The notes: generated by a model from the sequence alone, not told the origin. Numbered from the stretch's first letter, positions 1-10,816 are shown. The stretch is 64,000 nt of DNA from Salticus scenicus (GCA_963930645.1 OZ005651.1:331843527-331907526); one strand, 5' to 3'. A program made the numbers and translations.

Positions 1-520
1 TTTGCAAGACTGAAATCAGTCTTGAGACTGAAGGTCTTGCACCCTTGGTTACTTTCACTGAGGCGATTTCATAGATTAAAAGAATGTAAGCTTTTTCATG
101 ATTTTTATGAAGCAGCTGATATGTTAAAGGCAAAATCAGAAGTCTATAATAGAGATCGGATCGTGCAGGGCTGGAAAATTGGCGCAGAACTCATACCAGT
201 ATTCATTTAAAATATTTTTCTTTTTATAGTGTTGTTGATTTAAGAAGAAAATTTTGTTATATTTATTATGGTATGAATTCTGCACCAGTTTTCCACCCCT
301 GGATCATGCCATAATCTCCATTCAGATGAGAAAAAAAAAAGGAGAGAAATGTAGTAAGTTTTTGAAAAATAAGAGCTCTGTGGACCCTACACGTTTTGAG
401 AAGTCTAGAACACAATTTGACAATTTTCAGAAAATATATGTATGTGTGCAACAAAAAATTTTTTTGGGCAACTGTTTATTAAACACTACTGCACAAAATT
501 TCATATAAATTGATATGTAT
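1..520. repeat. Dispersed repeat A, copy 1, left part
   Basis: This stretch has no credible gene. Bases about 350-506 match 12,570-12,735 (shared blocks such as ACACGTTTTGAGAAGTCTAG against ACACGTTTTGCGAAGTCTAG), and the match resumes at 844. The copy is therefore split by the insertion at 521-830. An imperfect inverted repeat lies further left: about 165-205 (GATCGTGCAGGGCTGGAAAA and following) pairs with about 268-305 (GGTATGAATTCTGCACCAGT and following). The short open frames here are chance frames inside the repeat. The element class is unknown. Confidence 0.6.
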
Positions 521-562
521 TATTACTTTCAAACTTTGAATAAACACCATAAAATGCAATAA

Positions 563-616
563 ACTCGCAACAATTGTTTCGGGTCGAAAAAACACACGAC
601 CCTTCATCAGGCGAAT
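563..616 (-). ncRNA. Hammerhead ribozyme candidate A (intact core)
   Basis: Read on the minus strand: stem I strand AUUCGC, core CUGAUGA, stem II GGGUCG/CGACCC (6 bp), GAAA, minimal stem III as the palindrome ACAAUUGU, cleavage-site U, then GCGAGU closing stem I (6 bp including one G-U). All canonical core nucleotides are present. The tiny palindromic stem III is typical of PLE hammerheads, which are thought to work best as dimers. Confidence 0.8.
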
Positions 617-697
617 AAAGTAAGCACGAGTGCTGCAGTCAAAGTGGCAAAGCAATTCGTGCGTTGCCGCTTTGACTGCAGCACTCGTGCTTACTTT

Positions 698-751
698 ATT
701 CGACTGATGAAGGGTAGTGTGTTTTTTCGACCCGAAACAATTGTTGCGAGT
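698..751 (+). ncRNA. Hammerhead ribozyme candidate B (two stem mismatches)
   Basis: This is the plus-strand partner of candidate A: AUUCGA, CUGAUGA, stem II GGGUAG/CGACCC, GAAA, stem III ACAAUUGU, cleavage U, GCGAGU. The core is intact. Relative to copy A, one base at the closing of stem I (A opposite G) and one in stem II (A opposite G) are mismatched, so activity may be lower. Confidence 0.7.
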
Positions 752-843
752 TTATTGCATTTTATGGTGTTTATTCAAAGTTTGAAAGTAATAATTTTTA
801 CAACGCCAGTTTTGTGGTGCTTTTTTATTAAAATTGATATGTA

Positions 844-1330
844 GTTGCACCTTGACATAAGTTAGTGCCAATCAACTTTTGCTGAAAATCACTGAACAGA
901 TAGTTCTGCCATCCCACTTTTAAAATTATTTGCATGGCATTGAAGGCCAAAATTTCATATAAATGCTCACAATTAGAATTATTTTTAACTATTAATTGTG
1001 AAAATTTTTATTTGTAAATGCAGAAGTATTCTCACTTCTCAGGAGGGCAAATTTTTAATATGAGTATCTCTCAAAAGAACTCATCAATTCCTTTAAAAGG
1101 AATGTTAAGCCATAGATATATAATTTAAAACAGCTATCAATTTTTTTCATATTGAAAAAGGATGTCATTTATAAAGCATAAACTTGACTTTCTTTGGACA
1201 TTTAGTGTTATACTTCTCCAAGATAAAAATTGTCTGCATTCATCATGGAAAATAATTTTAATAAATTACCTGTACTGAGTGAATTTGTATACAGGGATGT
1301 CGCTCAAAAAATTTGAAAAAGAGGAAATCA
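844..1330. repeat. Dispersed repeat A, copy 1, right part
   Basis: The sequence continues the repeat interrupted at 520. Shared blocks with 12,740-13,300 include TTGACATAAGTTAGTGCC against TTGACATAAATTAGTGCC, TTGACTTTCTTTG, and the end block TTTTAATAAATTAC followed by GTGAATTTGTAT. No coding potential is visible. Confidence 0.6.
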
Positions 1331-1567
1331 CGCATGAAGTAAAATTTCTGATATTTTTTGTATATTTATATGTGAATTCTGTAAATAATTATACAATAAA
1401 ATAATTAATATATAAAGTACAATAATATGTAAAATAAAATATGAATATAAGAACTTTAAAAATATTTATTTTGCAGTCAAAGGGTATAATATTTTAAGCA
1501 ATATAAGAAAACGGTGCTTTATATCAAAAAATAAATAAATAAAAAGTTTCTAAATAAACCCTATAGA

Positions 1568-2574
1568 CAAGGCGCGAAATTTTCACTCGCCAGCAGCAAG
1601 TGGAATTTTTACTGTGGTGAGTAAAAATTTGGTCTAGTTATAGATAGTATTTCTACACAATACGGTGACAGAAAACATTCTTTTATAGATTTAAATATGG
1701 CAAAATGTTGCCATCTTATAACCTCATATTTAACCTCTCCTTTTTAGATTCTCGAAGAGCCGAGTCTGTGTGTACGCTGCCCGAGATCGCCCCAGCCTAG
1801 AAAAGGAAAAATGCTTAGTGCATACATAAAAGTTTTGATCTCTTCGGCAGTTTCGTTTCTAACTCTGTTATTTCTTCAAGCAAAGTGAGAACTGACGAGC
1901 AGAGAACCTCTTTGCCCATCGCCCACTATCCGAGAAAAGAGATACTATGCGGAAGTTTACCTATGAGATACTGTCACATGAAAATGAGCCCAAGCCCTTT
2001 TAAAAATACTACCTATGTTTATTTTGTTGCATAATGATCAAAAAACAGTTCATATTTTGCAGTTTTTTACTGGAGCGCCAATGATTTGCACTTGTAATGA
2101 TAATGATTAATAAGCAACGATTTTATCGAGAAAGTTATTCCGAGATAACAACAATGAACAAGTTATATATATCGACATTCCGTCTGATAACAAATAAAAT
2201 GGACAAAAAAGATATTACTAATATAAAAAGTTAAGTAAATAAATAGATAAATAAGAAAGCTTTAATGTTCGACAAATATTTTTTTTTCTTTAATGACTCT
2301 GCATTTATATTATAAGATATTTTAATCTTTTTCAAATCTCAAATACAACACATTGTAATGATTTTTAATTATAGATGATTATGAAACATGATGATATAAG
2401 ACACACTTTTAATATATATAATTTTAGACAGATTTGTAAAAGCATTTCAAATAGTTAGGAAAAATAAAAAACCTAAAAGGCGTAAAAAAGGAAAAAATGA
2501 CAACCCTATTTTGTGGTGAGTAAAGCGTTTTTTTTTTTCGACGAGTGTAGTACGAGTTGAAATTTCGAGCCCTG
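1568..2574. mobile_element. Degraded hAT-like DNA element (non-coding)
   Basis: The ends form an imperfect terminal inverted repeat: left CAAGGCGCGAAATTTTCACT, right (reverse complement) CAGGGCTCGAAATTTCAACT. CAGGG-type ends are typical of hAT elements. I could not confirm an 8-bp target duplication. The inside is AT-rich with no transposase frame. Poly-T and a few GC-richer stretches (about 1,740-1,980) are the only visible structure. Confidence 0.4.
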
Positions 2575-2809
2575 CTATATGTATATATCTGGCTATCCAA
2601 AGTCTGTATATATGGTAATCATTAACATAATTTAAAACAAAATAATTACACATAAGGAAATACTACCTCTTTACTGTCCTACCACCACGAGAAAAACCCT
2701 GAGTAGGATTGCTTCTTCAGATCATTCCAAAAGGGAGAGGTGGGTCAACTTAACAACATGGAACGTCTTGGCACAATTAGTGCTTCTTTGATTCTTCTCC
2801 CCCGATGTA

Positions 2810-3249
2810 CCAGGTGTATGCATAAGTTTTTTCCAGTTTTACTAAAATATGGCACTATAGCGAAAAGTATGCAGCGGATTAATTTGACACATACATCATT
2901 TTGTTCATCTGACATTATCGTTCAGTGATCATGTCGAGTTTTGTGCCTGAAAAAGAACATTGCTTTTCTTATTTAATCAAAAGAAAAAGGCTGTTGAAAG
3001 CCATCGTTTGTTGGTAGAAACATATGGTGAACACGCTCCATCGATTAGAACATGTGAGACATGATTTCGACAATTTAAATGTGGTGATTTCAATGTGAAA
3101 AACAGTGAGCACACTGGTAGACCACAAAAATGTGAAGACGAGTAATTGCAGGTGTTATTGGATGATGACCCAACTCAAACTCAACAGCAATTAGCAGAAG
3201 CGTTACATTTGTCACAAGAAACAATCAGAAGACATTTACGAGCAATAGG
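2810..3249 (+). pseudogene. Mariner transposase, 5' half only
   Basis: A terminal-repeat-like start (CCAGGTGTATGCATAAGTTT, preceded by TA at 2,808-2,809) is followed by an ATG at 2,931. The conceptual protein, read through frameshifts and a stop, shows the mariner N-terminal helix-turn-helix region: ...WFRQFKCGDFNVK..., GRPQKCEDE and DDDPTQTQQQLAEALHLSQE. It ends near the position where the 2.7-kb palindrome begins (3,250). The catalytic DD34D half is not found in the window. It is a dead copy, of a family clearly different from the mariner at 22,063. Confidence 0.75.
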
Positions 3250-5942
3250 GAATGTTGGGATGAATTTAGCTATTTTAACTTAAAACAAAGTGAATCAGAA
3301 ATTCAACCCCACCAGAGATCATTGCGTTGTTAAAATTTGCATAATTATGCTAAATAGCCAGTGATAAAATGACAAAAGCCCAGATTCGTGATATTTTTTT
3401 AACACCCTTTCTGAACTTTCAATAACAACCCAAATCCTAACACAATTTTATAGCACTGCACTGCTGTTTATCAAGTATTAAAGTTTTATTACTATTATTT
3501 TGATATTATTGCAAATACTTCTATTAATCTACTTTTAAACAGACCTATTATCTCCCAGAATATATAGTAATTTAATCTTGCTCTCATAAATATCTAAAAT
3601 CATCATTACATAAAATAAATCACTAGAAGAGCAAAATAAAGCAGATACTTTAAACAGCAAAAATATTTATTAAGATTTGATACTCTGCTGTAACAAGACA
3701 GACAATTTACTAGTTTAAATATTAAATTATTGAGCATGGATATTATTTTTACATAACATAAATATAATATTAGAATAGCTTTTGATAACAATATTCATAG
3801 CGATGTGATACCATTTTTTTTTACGACATAGTCCCTACGCATGTCTTCTTAACCTCTTAAATGTCTTTATTATTATTTAATTTCATAGTTATGCTCTTGA
3901 GAAGAAATAAGGAAATTAAATTACTTGCACAGGGGGAGAGAAGTATGGAGAATATCTCCATTCCAATTGTTCTGCCAGCGCTGATAGTCGGCCGGAGATC
4001 TCGGAGAAGACGCAGCTAGGTTTCCATCGAAGAGATCTGCTTCTTCAGGTTCGGTGTCAGGCTCCAGGGAGAGTCAGGGAAGCAAAAGTCCCAGTCCTTA
4101 TCATCTTGGCCCCTTCTTCATTTTTTGTATTAGCATATGCTAATTCTTTGTTACTGGGAGTGTTCAAAGACACCATTTCGATTGGCAGTTGGTTCCCCCT
4201 CACTTTATTATGCACTTATTTCTCATTGGTCGTTCTGCTCCATTATTCCTTTTCATAGAATCCTTGCTTTTTATTTTTGGTTATTTATTTATTTTCCATT
4301 TCTGTTTGTTTTATTATACATTTATTTTCAATGTGATTAACTTTTGTGTAATTCATCACAACATGCCGCTTTCTCCCCCCTGTATGAAAAAAGATGAATG
4401 CCCACACTTTACGAAGGAGTACTGATGTTGAAAGTCCTTGTGGAATCATCAGTTTTGTGAATGTCTTGCACTCTCACCTCATTTTACTTGCTGTCAGTGA
4501 GGTTGCGGTGTATATAGTTCCACATTTTGTTTTAGTATCATGGACTAAAATAAGAGCATTTTACCGTTAATTGAGTTTATTTTACCAGCATTTTAAGAGT
4601 CAAATAGGTAGTGCTGGCTTGTGCTTAAGACTGATATCTTATTATTACTGTTGTAGAGTGCGTAGATGTGTGATTATGAACTTAAGATCCCTTTGCAAGT
4701 TTGACCATTCTTGAAACATATATTTATTTATATATATAAAACATATATCGCGAGGGGAAAAATAAGAAGAAAATTCATTTTGTATAATAAAACAAACAGA
4801 AATGGAAAATAAATAAATAACCAAAAATAAAAAGCAAGGATTCTATGAAAAGGAATAATGGAGCAGAACGACCAATGAGAAATAAGTGCATAATAAAGTG
4901 AGGGGGAACCAACTGCCAATGGAAATGGTGTCTTTGAACACTCCCACCCAGTAACAAAGAATTAGCATATGCTAATACAAAAAATGAAGAAGGGGCCAAG
5001 ATGATAAGGACTGGGACTTTTGCTTCCCTGACTCTCCCTGAAGCCTGACACCGAACCTGAAGAAGCAGATCTCTTCGATGGAAACCTAGCTGCGTCTTCT
5101 CCGAGATCTCCGGCCGACTATCAGCGCTGGCAGAACAATTGGAATGGAGATATTCTCCATACTTCTCTCCCCCTTTGCAAGTAATATAATTTCCTTATTT
5201 CTTCTTAAGAGCATGACTATAAAATTAAATAATAATAAAGACATTTAAGAGGTTAAGAAGACATGCGTAGGGACTATGTCGTAAAAAAAGTGGTATCACA
5301 TCGCTATTAATATTGTTATCAAAAGCTATTCTAATATTATATTTATGTTATGTAAAAAAAATATCCATACTCAATAATTTATATCAAATATTTACACTAG
5401 TCATATTATACACTAGTCATAATCACATTTACACTAGTCATAATCATTAGTATATACAATAATCAAATATTTAAACTAGTAAATTGTCTATCTTGTTACA
5501 GTAAAGTATCAAATCTAAATAAATATTTTTTGTCTGTTTAAAGTATTTATTTTATTTTCCTCTTCTAGTGATTTATTTTATGCAATGATAATTTCAGATG
5601 TTTATGAGAAAAAGATTAAATTACTATATATTCTGGGAGAAAATAGATCTGTTTAAAAGTAGATTAATACCTAGAAGTATTTGCAATAGTATCAAAATAA
5701 TAGTAATAAAACTTTAATACTTGATAATCAGCACTGCTATAAATTTGTGTTAGGATTTGGGGTTGTTATTGAAAGTTCAGAAAGGGTGTTAAAAAAATAT
5801 TATGAATCTGGGCTTTTTGTCATTTTATCACTGGCTATTTAGCATAATTATGCAAATTTTAACAACGCAATGATATCTGGTGGGGCTGAATTTCTGCTTC
5901 ACTTTGTTTTAAGTTAAAATAGCTAAATTCATCCCAACAGGG
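3250..5942. mobile_element. 2.7-kb palindromic (foldback/long-TIR) element
   Basis: Bases about 3,253-4,321 and 4,781-5,938 are inverted copies of about 1.1 kb each around a spacer of about 0.46 kb. Examples: TTGGGATGAATTTAGC at the left end and GCTAAATTCATCCCAA at the right; GCATATGCTAATTCTTTG at 4,134 against its complement near 4,960. The right arm carries extra AT-rich sequence at about 5,395-5,480. A GC-richer block (about 3,960-4,110, mirrored at about 5,010-5,150) lies in both arms. AGGGAA occurs just outside each end (one possible pairing is AATAGGGAA/AACAGGGAA), suggesting a target duplication of up to 9 bp. Long TIRs with 9-bp duplications recall Mutator-like or foldback elements, but no transposase is present. 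Confidence 0.7.
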
Positions 5943-6076
5943 AAGATCTACAATAATATCTCATATAGAGACATGTTATCCCCCGTGTATTTTGTATAAA
6001 GCTACAATTTATAAAAGAATCCACTTTAAGACACGTATAAAAATTTTAATTAAAAACATTAAAAATTACATATTGC

Positions 6077-6117
6077 GTCAAGGCCTTTCACCCTGAGTTT
6101 CAGGGCATCATCAGGAC
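6077..6117 (-). ncRNA. Hammerhead ribozyme candidate C in PLE terminal repeat
   Basis: Minus strand: stem I GUC, core CUGAUGA, stem II UG-CCCUGA-AAC-UCAGGG-U, GAAA, stem III palindrome AGGCCU, cleavage-site U, stem I GAC (with one further U-G pair). All core residues are present. Stem I is short, but PLE hammerheads often rely on loop contacts and dimerisation. The right-hand copy at 10,797-10,816 is truncated after the first strand of stem II. The tail beyond it contains TTTAATGTTTTTAATTAAAA, which is shared with the PLE relic at 60,640. Confidence 0.7.
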
Positions 6118-6554
6118 ATAGCTATTTTCTAACATATAAGTACAGCAACAATATCTATATATACAAAAGACTAATTTTCGGTTACAGTTATTAACATAGA
6201 TGCAACAGTCCAATTAAAATGAAGAACACTACGAGGTTGAAGGTTAGAGTACTATTTGGTTCACCACGGAGACACATTTCTGTAAAGTAGTTGAGGTCCT
6301 TCATTCGTCTGTGTTGAGGTACTTGATGAGAAACTTTAAATCCTTATACGAGAAGTTGGTTGATTGGGTTTCACGTCACACTGGTGCTGCGTTGGTGGAA
6401 AAAAAAATTAGCGACATAAAACGAAAAAAACTTGTTTCAGAATTGCCACTCTCAAAACAAACTGTCGGAATTATGTAGAAAAAACTTTTCTTCCCTTCAT
6501 CTTAAACGATCCTTAGCACTAAGGTACTGCTGAAATTAGATTATATTAAATATC

Positions 6555-7103
6555 TCATTGAATTAGAAAATACCAAATTTTAGGCAAAAAAGCAGCGTCT
6601 TTAAAATTGATTGCATTATATTTAATTATATTTACAGCTTCCGAAACTGTTAATTCTGAGTTAGTTGCTGGAGAAGAGATGATTTCCGCTTTTTCAAAAA
6701 GAGGTGAAGCTGAGGTTTCGTAAATGAAATTGACTAAAGCTGAACTTTTTTCTTCTTTAACATTACGGATATGTTCTTGGATTCTTACGTTTAAAGTTCT
6801 TTTTGTTTTTCCAATGTAAAAGAAAATATCATGATTGAGTTTTATAGGAATTTTATATACACCTCCAGTGGGTCTAGTTAAATCTCTATCATTTAAGCTT
6901 AGATTTTTAATTGTTACAGGAGAACTAAAAGGGATAAGAATATTAAACTTACGGAAAATATAATGTTTAAAATTAATAAATTCGTAACAAAAAGGTAAAC
7001 TATTACTATATTTAATTTTCGGGGTTGAGGTAGAAGGATTAAATTTATTTTTAATTTTATTAATAATTTTGATAATAGTAGTTTTTTTATAGCCAGCAGC
7101 CAT
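6555..7103 (-). pseudogene. Inverted partial copy of the PLE endonuclease region
   Basis: This 182-codon frame is the C-terminal third of the PLE protein at 8,022-9,455, including the GIY-YIG endonuclease, on the opposite strand. The inverted homology extends on both sides (about 6,060-7,295), so this is part of the element's inverted terminal copy and not a separate gene. It differs from the main copy at one residue and has no start context or reverse-transcriptase domain. Confidence 0.85.
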
Positions 7104-7299
7104 ACCTATTTGTATAATTTTGTTTAGTTGCCTAGTTTCGCTAAAATGGAAAGTGGTATATTTAAGAGCCCTAGTAATGTAAGAGTTAAAAAACGAAAAT
7201 TTATAATTAGTAGGATGGGCAGAAGTGGCAGGGATTGGGAGGGGTACAAATGAATTTTTATAATAAACATCAAACTATATAACTGTGTTATCTTTACTG

Positions 7300-9455
7300 C
7301 TGTTACTTTTCAATGCTGAAGCCAAAATGCTAAGAAATGCTATCAGAAACCTTAGGAAATCTATTATATACTTGTAATCCCAGACATATTACTGTCTCTT
7401 AGAACTTTCTAATAAAACACAGCCAAAGTATTTAGATCCTTTTTTACAAAATATTTTCCAAAGTACGGAAAAATTTGAAATCAAGATGAATCACGAATAT
7501 AACATTAAAATTAATAACCTTAAAGCTGCACAAGCTTCTGTTAATGATAGTAAATCTTTAAAGACTGGAAAAAAGTTTTTTAATTTATCTGACCATGTTT
7601 TTTCACCAAATGAACTGAAAATTTTGAATAAAGGACCGAACTTTGCTTTTAAACCTCAACTTAAGGCTGATTATGTTATACCAAAACTTGAAAATATTAT
7701 TAAACAGGTTCCCGTTCTAAATCAAGAACAAGTTCGTGCTTACGCTGCTTTTGCTCTAAATAAACATGTTAACCTTAATAGTGGGTCAAAGAATCGTAAT
7801 TTTTCAACACTTAAGCAAATTAAAAATAATGAAAACTTTCGCCTCCTGCTAGCTGATAAATCTAAGCATATTGTTGCTCTTAATACAAATGATTTTAACT
7901 CTAAAGCCCGTGCGGCTATCAATGACTTAGCTTGTATTGTCGTTAACTCTAATCCTACTGAAAACTTTACTCGTAAAATTCAAAAACTTATTAATTCTGT
8001 TAGCAATTTAATTTCCCCAGTTTGTATGAAAATTCCCTATATCCCGCTATTCCAAAATTATTTTTCAAAATTAAAACTCATAAAACTAATCACCCCTTTC
8101 GACCTATTGTTTCAAAATGTAATAGTCCCTCTTATTTTTTGGAAAAATTTCTTGCTAATTTACTTAAACCTCTAATTCTTAGTAACCCATATATTGTAAA
8201 GTCTGGTTTAGAAGTGAAAAATAAAATCCTTAACACTACTTTCAACCCCTCTGATAAATTTTACAGTCTTGATGTTGTTTCCCTCTTCCCTAATATTCCT
8301 TTGGATACTGTGTTATCCATTTTCTTAAAAAAATGCAGCAATATTCCTACTTTATCCCCTTTGCTTAACTTTATCTCCGAAGCTTTTCATCTAATCAAAA
8401 ACAATAATTATTTTATTTTTGATAGTATTATATACAAACAGACATTCGGAGCTCCGATGGGTTCCCCTCTTAGCCCTATACTTGCCGATATTTTACTAAT
8501 AGAACTTGAAGAACGTGTTTTTGCCGCCTCTGTTCTTAAACCAACTGTTTATCTACGATATGTGGATGACATTTTTTTGGCTTGGCCCTATTCTAAAACC
8601 TCACTACTTGACTTTATTGATTCCTGTAATAAACAATTTCCGTCAATCAATTTTACTTATGAATGTGTAACTAATCAAACTCTACCTTTTTTAGATCTCG
8701 CTTTCCATCTCAGTAAAGATAACACAGTTATATGGTTTGATGTTTATTATAAAAATTCATTTGTACCCCTCCCAATCCCTGCCACTTCTGCCCATCCTAC
8801 TAATTATAAATTTTCGTTTTTTAACTCTTACATTACATGGGCTCTTAAATATACCACTTTCCATTTTAGCGAAACTAGGCAACTAAACAAAATTATACAA
8901 ATAGGTATGGCTGCTGGCTATAAAAAAACTACTATTATCAAAATTATTAATAAAATTAAAAATAAATTTAATCCTTCTGTCTCAACCCCTAAAATTAAAT
9001 ATAGTAATAGTTTACCTTTTTGTTACGAATTTATTAATTTTAAACATTATATTTTCCGTAAGTTTAATATTCTTATCCCTTTTAGTTCTCCTGTAACAAT
9101 TAAAAATCTAAGCTTAAATGATAGAGATTTAACTAGACCCACTGGAGGTGTATATAAAATTCCTATAAAACTCAATCATGATATTTTCTTTTACATTGGA
9201 AAAACAAAAAGAACTTTAAACGTAAGAATCCAAGAACATATCCGTAATGTTAAAGAAGAAAAAAGTTCAGCTTTAGTCAATTTCATTTACGAAACCTCAG
9301 CTTCACCTCTTTTTGAAAAAGCGGAAATCATCTCTTCTCCAGCAACTAACTCAGAATTAACAGTTTCGGAAGCTGTAAATATAATTAAATATAATGCAAT
9401 CAATTTTAAAGACGCTGCTTTTTTGCCTAAAATTTGGTATTTTCTAATTCAATGA
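7300..9455 (+). pseudogene. Penelope-like reverse transcriptase/GIY-YIG endonuclease (frameshifted)
   Basis: The polyprotein copies element RNA into DNA and nicks the target. An open stretch at about 7,312-7,370 ends in a stop. The long N-terminal frame is 7,486 to about 8,030. A frameshift near 8,010-8,040 moves translation into the 8,022-9,455 frame. The reverse transcriptase shows IPKLFFKIKTHK, FRPIVSKCNSPS, YSLDVVSLFPNIP, the motif FGAPMGSPLSPILADI, the catalytic YVDDIFLAW and FLDLAF. The C-terminal GIY-YIG endonuclease shows GGVYKIPI, FYIGKTKRTLNVRIQEH, and a downstream Glu in TVSEAVNIIKYN. The Cys motif seen in some PLE endonucleases between GIY and YIG is missing. With only one shift and one upstream stop this is a recent copy. 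If the shift is a sequencing error, it could be near-intact. Confidence 0.85.
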
Positions 9456-9852
9456 GATATTTAATATAATCTAATTTCAGCAGTACCTTAGTGCTAAGGA
9501 TCGTTTAAGATGAAGGGAAAAAAAGTTTTTTCTACATAATTCCGACAGTTTGTTTTGAGAGTGGCAATTCTGAAACAAGTTTTTTTCGTCTTATGTCGCT
9601 AATTTTTTTGCCCACCAACGCAGCACCAGTGTGACGTGAAACCCAATCAACCAACTTCTCGTATAAGGATTTAAAGTTTCTCATCAAGTACCTCAACACA
9701 GACGAATGAAGGACCTCAACTACTTTACAGAAATGTGTCTCCGTGGTGAACCAAATAGTACTCTAACCTTCAACCTCGTAGTGTTCTTCATTTTAATTGG
9801 ACTGTTGCATCTATGTTAATAACTGTAACCGAAAATTAGTCTTTTGTATATA

Positions 9853-10755
9853 CAGTAGACTCCCGATTATCGGCGGTCGGATTATCCGTTTTGCGGATTA
9901 TCCGCGGTCCTCAAGGGCCTGAATTTAAAAGGGAATTTAAAAATACAGAACAAACTTATTACAAAAACAGATCGAAGAGTGTAATGAACTTTAAGACTTT
10001 TGGAGATATTACACGATTCTTGACAGGATTTATGGCATACACACTGCTTGGGAGGCAGTTAAGCAGTCTACATTGGTAAGGTCTTGGAGAAAAATTTTAC
10101 CAAATGTAGAAAATACTTTGGTAGAGTTTATAGAGGAGGAAGAAATTTCTGCTCATGATTTGGCAAATTTAGCTAAATCTGTTACTGGGGAAGTACGGGA
10201 GAATCTGTCAATGAAGGAAACATTGAAGAGTAGATTAATTGTGACGCCAATGATCCAGGTGTTGAACACCTTACAGATCAACAAATTGTGGGCCAAGCAT
10301 TAGACCCAGTTTCAGAAGATAGTGAAGAAGATGAGGAAGAAGGAGATAAAACTCAGCAGAGGATGAGCCACCACGTAGCCCTAGAACATGCAGATGAACT
10401 TATAAAATATCTCGAGGAACAGGACGATGTATCACTTTGTGACAAAATGCTGATAAAGAAACTGCAATCGCAAATTAAGAAAAAGTGTTTTAGTATTAAA
10501 AAAAAAAAAAAAAAAAAAAAATGCTTGGCCGATTTTTTTGTTAAAAAATAGAGCAAAATGTATGTAAGTAGAAATTTTTATTAGTATGTTAAATTGTATA
10601 TGTAGGCCATGCTTAACTGTTAATTAAATAGTATTGCTCAAAAGGCTTAATGTGTTGATTTACATACCTTTTTTGAATTTTTGCGGATTATCCGCTGATT
10701 CGATTATCTGCGGTTGTCTATTCCCCGTTCACCGCGGATAATTGGGAGTTTACTG
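9853..10755 (+). mobile_element. Tigger/pogo-type element nested in the PLE
   Basis: Terminal inverted repeats CAGTAGACTCCCGATTATC at the left and (complement) CAGTAAACTCCCAATTATC at the right are flanked by TA (9,851-9,852 and 10,756-10,757), the Tc1/mariner-type target duplication. The homologous PLE left arm lacks this insert. Inside, broken frames match the C-terminal part of Tigger/jerky transposases: WRKILPNVEN, then VALEHADELIKYLEEQDDV and MLIKKLQSQI. The N-terminal DNA-binding and DDE catalytic regions are deleted, so the copy is not autonomous. Confidence 0.8.
9990..10551 (+). pseudogene. Tigger/jerky transposase C-terminal remnant
   Basis: Three short overlapping frames (9,891-10,079, 10,073-10,303 and 10,288-10,551) together follow the C-terminal tail of a Tigger/jerky-family transposase: a tryptophan-containing W..ILP motif, an acidic stretch EDSEEDEEEGDKT, and ALEHADELIKYLEEQDDV. 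Frameshifts separate them. The last frame runs into a poly-A tract read as lysines, which is not real protein. The catalytic core is absent. Confidence 0.7.
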
Positions 10756-10816
10756 TATATATTGTTGCTGTACTTATATGTTAGAAAATAGCTATGTCCT
10801 GATGATGCCCTGAAAC

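Larger units (their letters stand above)
521..830. mobile_element. Palindromic PLE-like insertion with two facing hammerhead ribozymes
   Basis: Bases 521-653 and 661-793 are inverted copies around a loop of about 7 bp, followed by a 37-bp unpaired tail (794-830). The insertion is flanked by a perfect 13-bp direct repeat, AAATTGATATGTA, at 507-519 and 831-843. The second copy of repeat A near 12,720-12,760 runs across this point without the insertion, so the boundaries are well supported. Each arm carries a hammerhead motif. Hammerheads of this minimal type are known from terminal repeats of Penelope-like elements, which makes a PLE-derived non-autonomous insertion the best reading. There is no ORF of note. 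A retrozyme-like element is the alternative. Confidence 0.8.
5943..10816 (+). mobile_element. Penelope-like element with inverted partial copy upstream
   Basis: A PLE body on the plus strand (about 7,300-9,455 coding, 3' part to 10,816) is preceded by an inverted copy of its own 3' portion (about 6,060-7,295, minus strand). The two copies of the last 182 codons differ at a single residue (S-T against S-V), so the insertion looks young. PLEs are known for such terminal-repeat arrangements in direct or inverted order. The left copy keeps the full 3' end, including a hammerhead motif. The right copy is interrupted by a Tigger element (9,853-10,755) and cut off at 10,816 in the middle of the hammerhead, where a different repeat begins. 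Confidence 0.85.

Noticed and set aside
4137..4425. Plus-strand frames with hydrophobic stretches, mirrored at 4,728-4,999
   Set aside because: They lie in the arms of the palindrome, appear on both strands because of it, and have no domain wording.
5943..6000. Continuation of the 2,810-3,249 mariner after the palindrome (GGGAAGATC could read Gly-Lys-Ile)
   Set aside because: Only three residues fit; the rest shows no mariner similarity. It may be tail sequence of the PLE left arm.
10490..10556. Poly-lysine protein tail
   Set aside because: Translation of a poly-A run in a dead Tigger copy.
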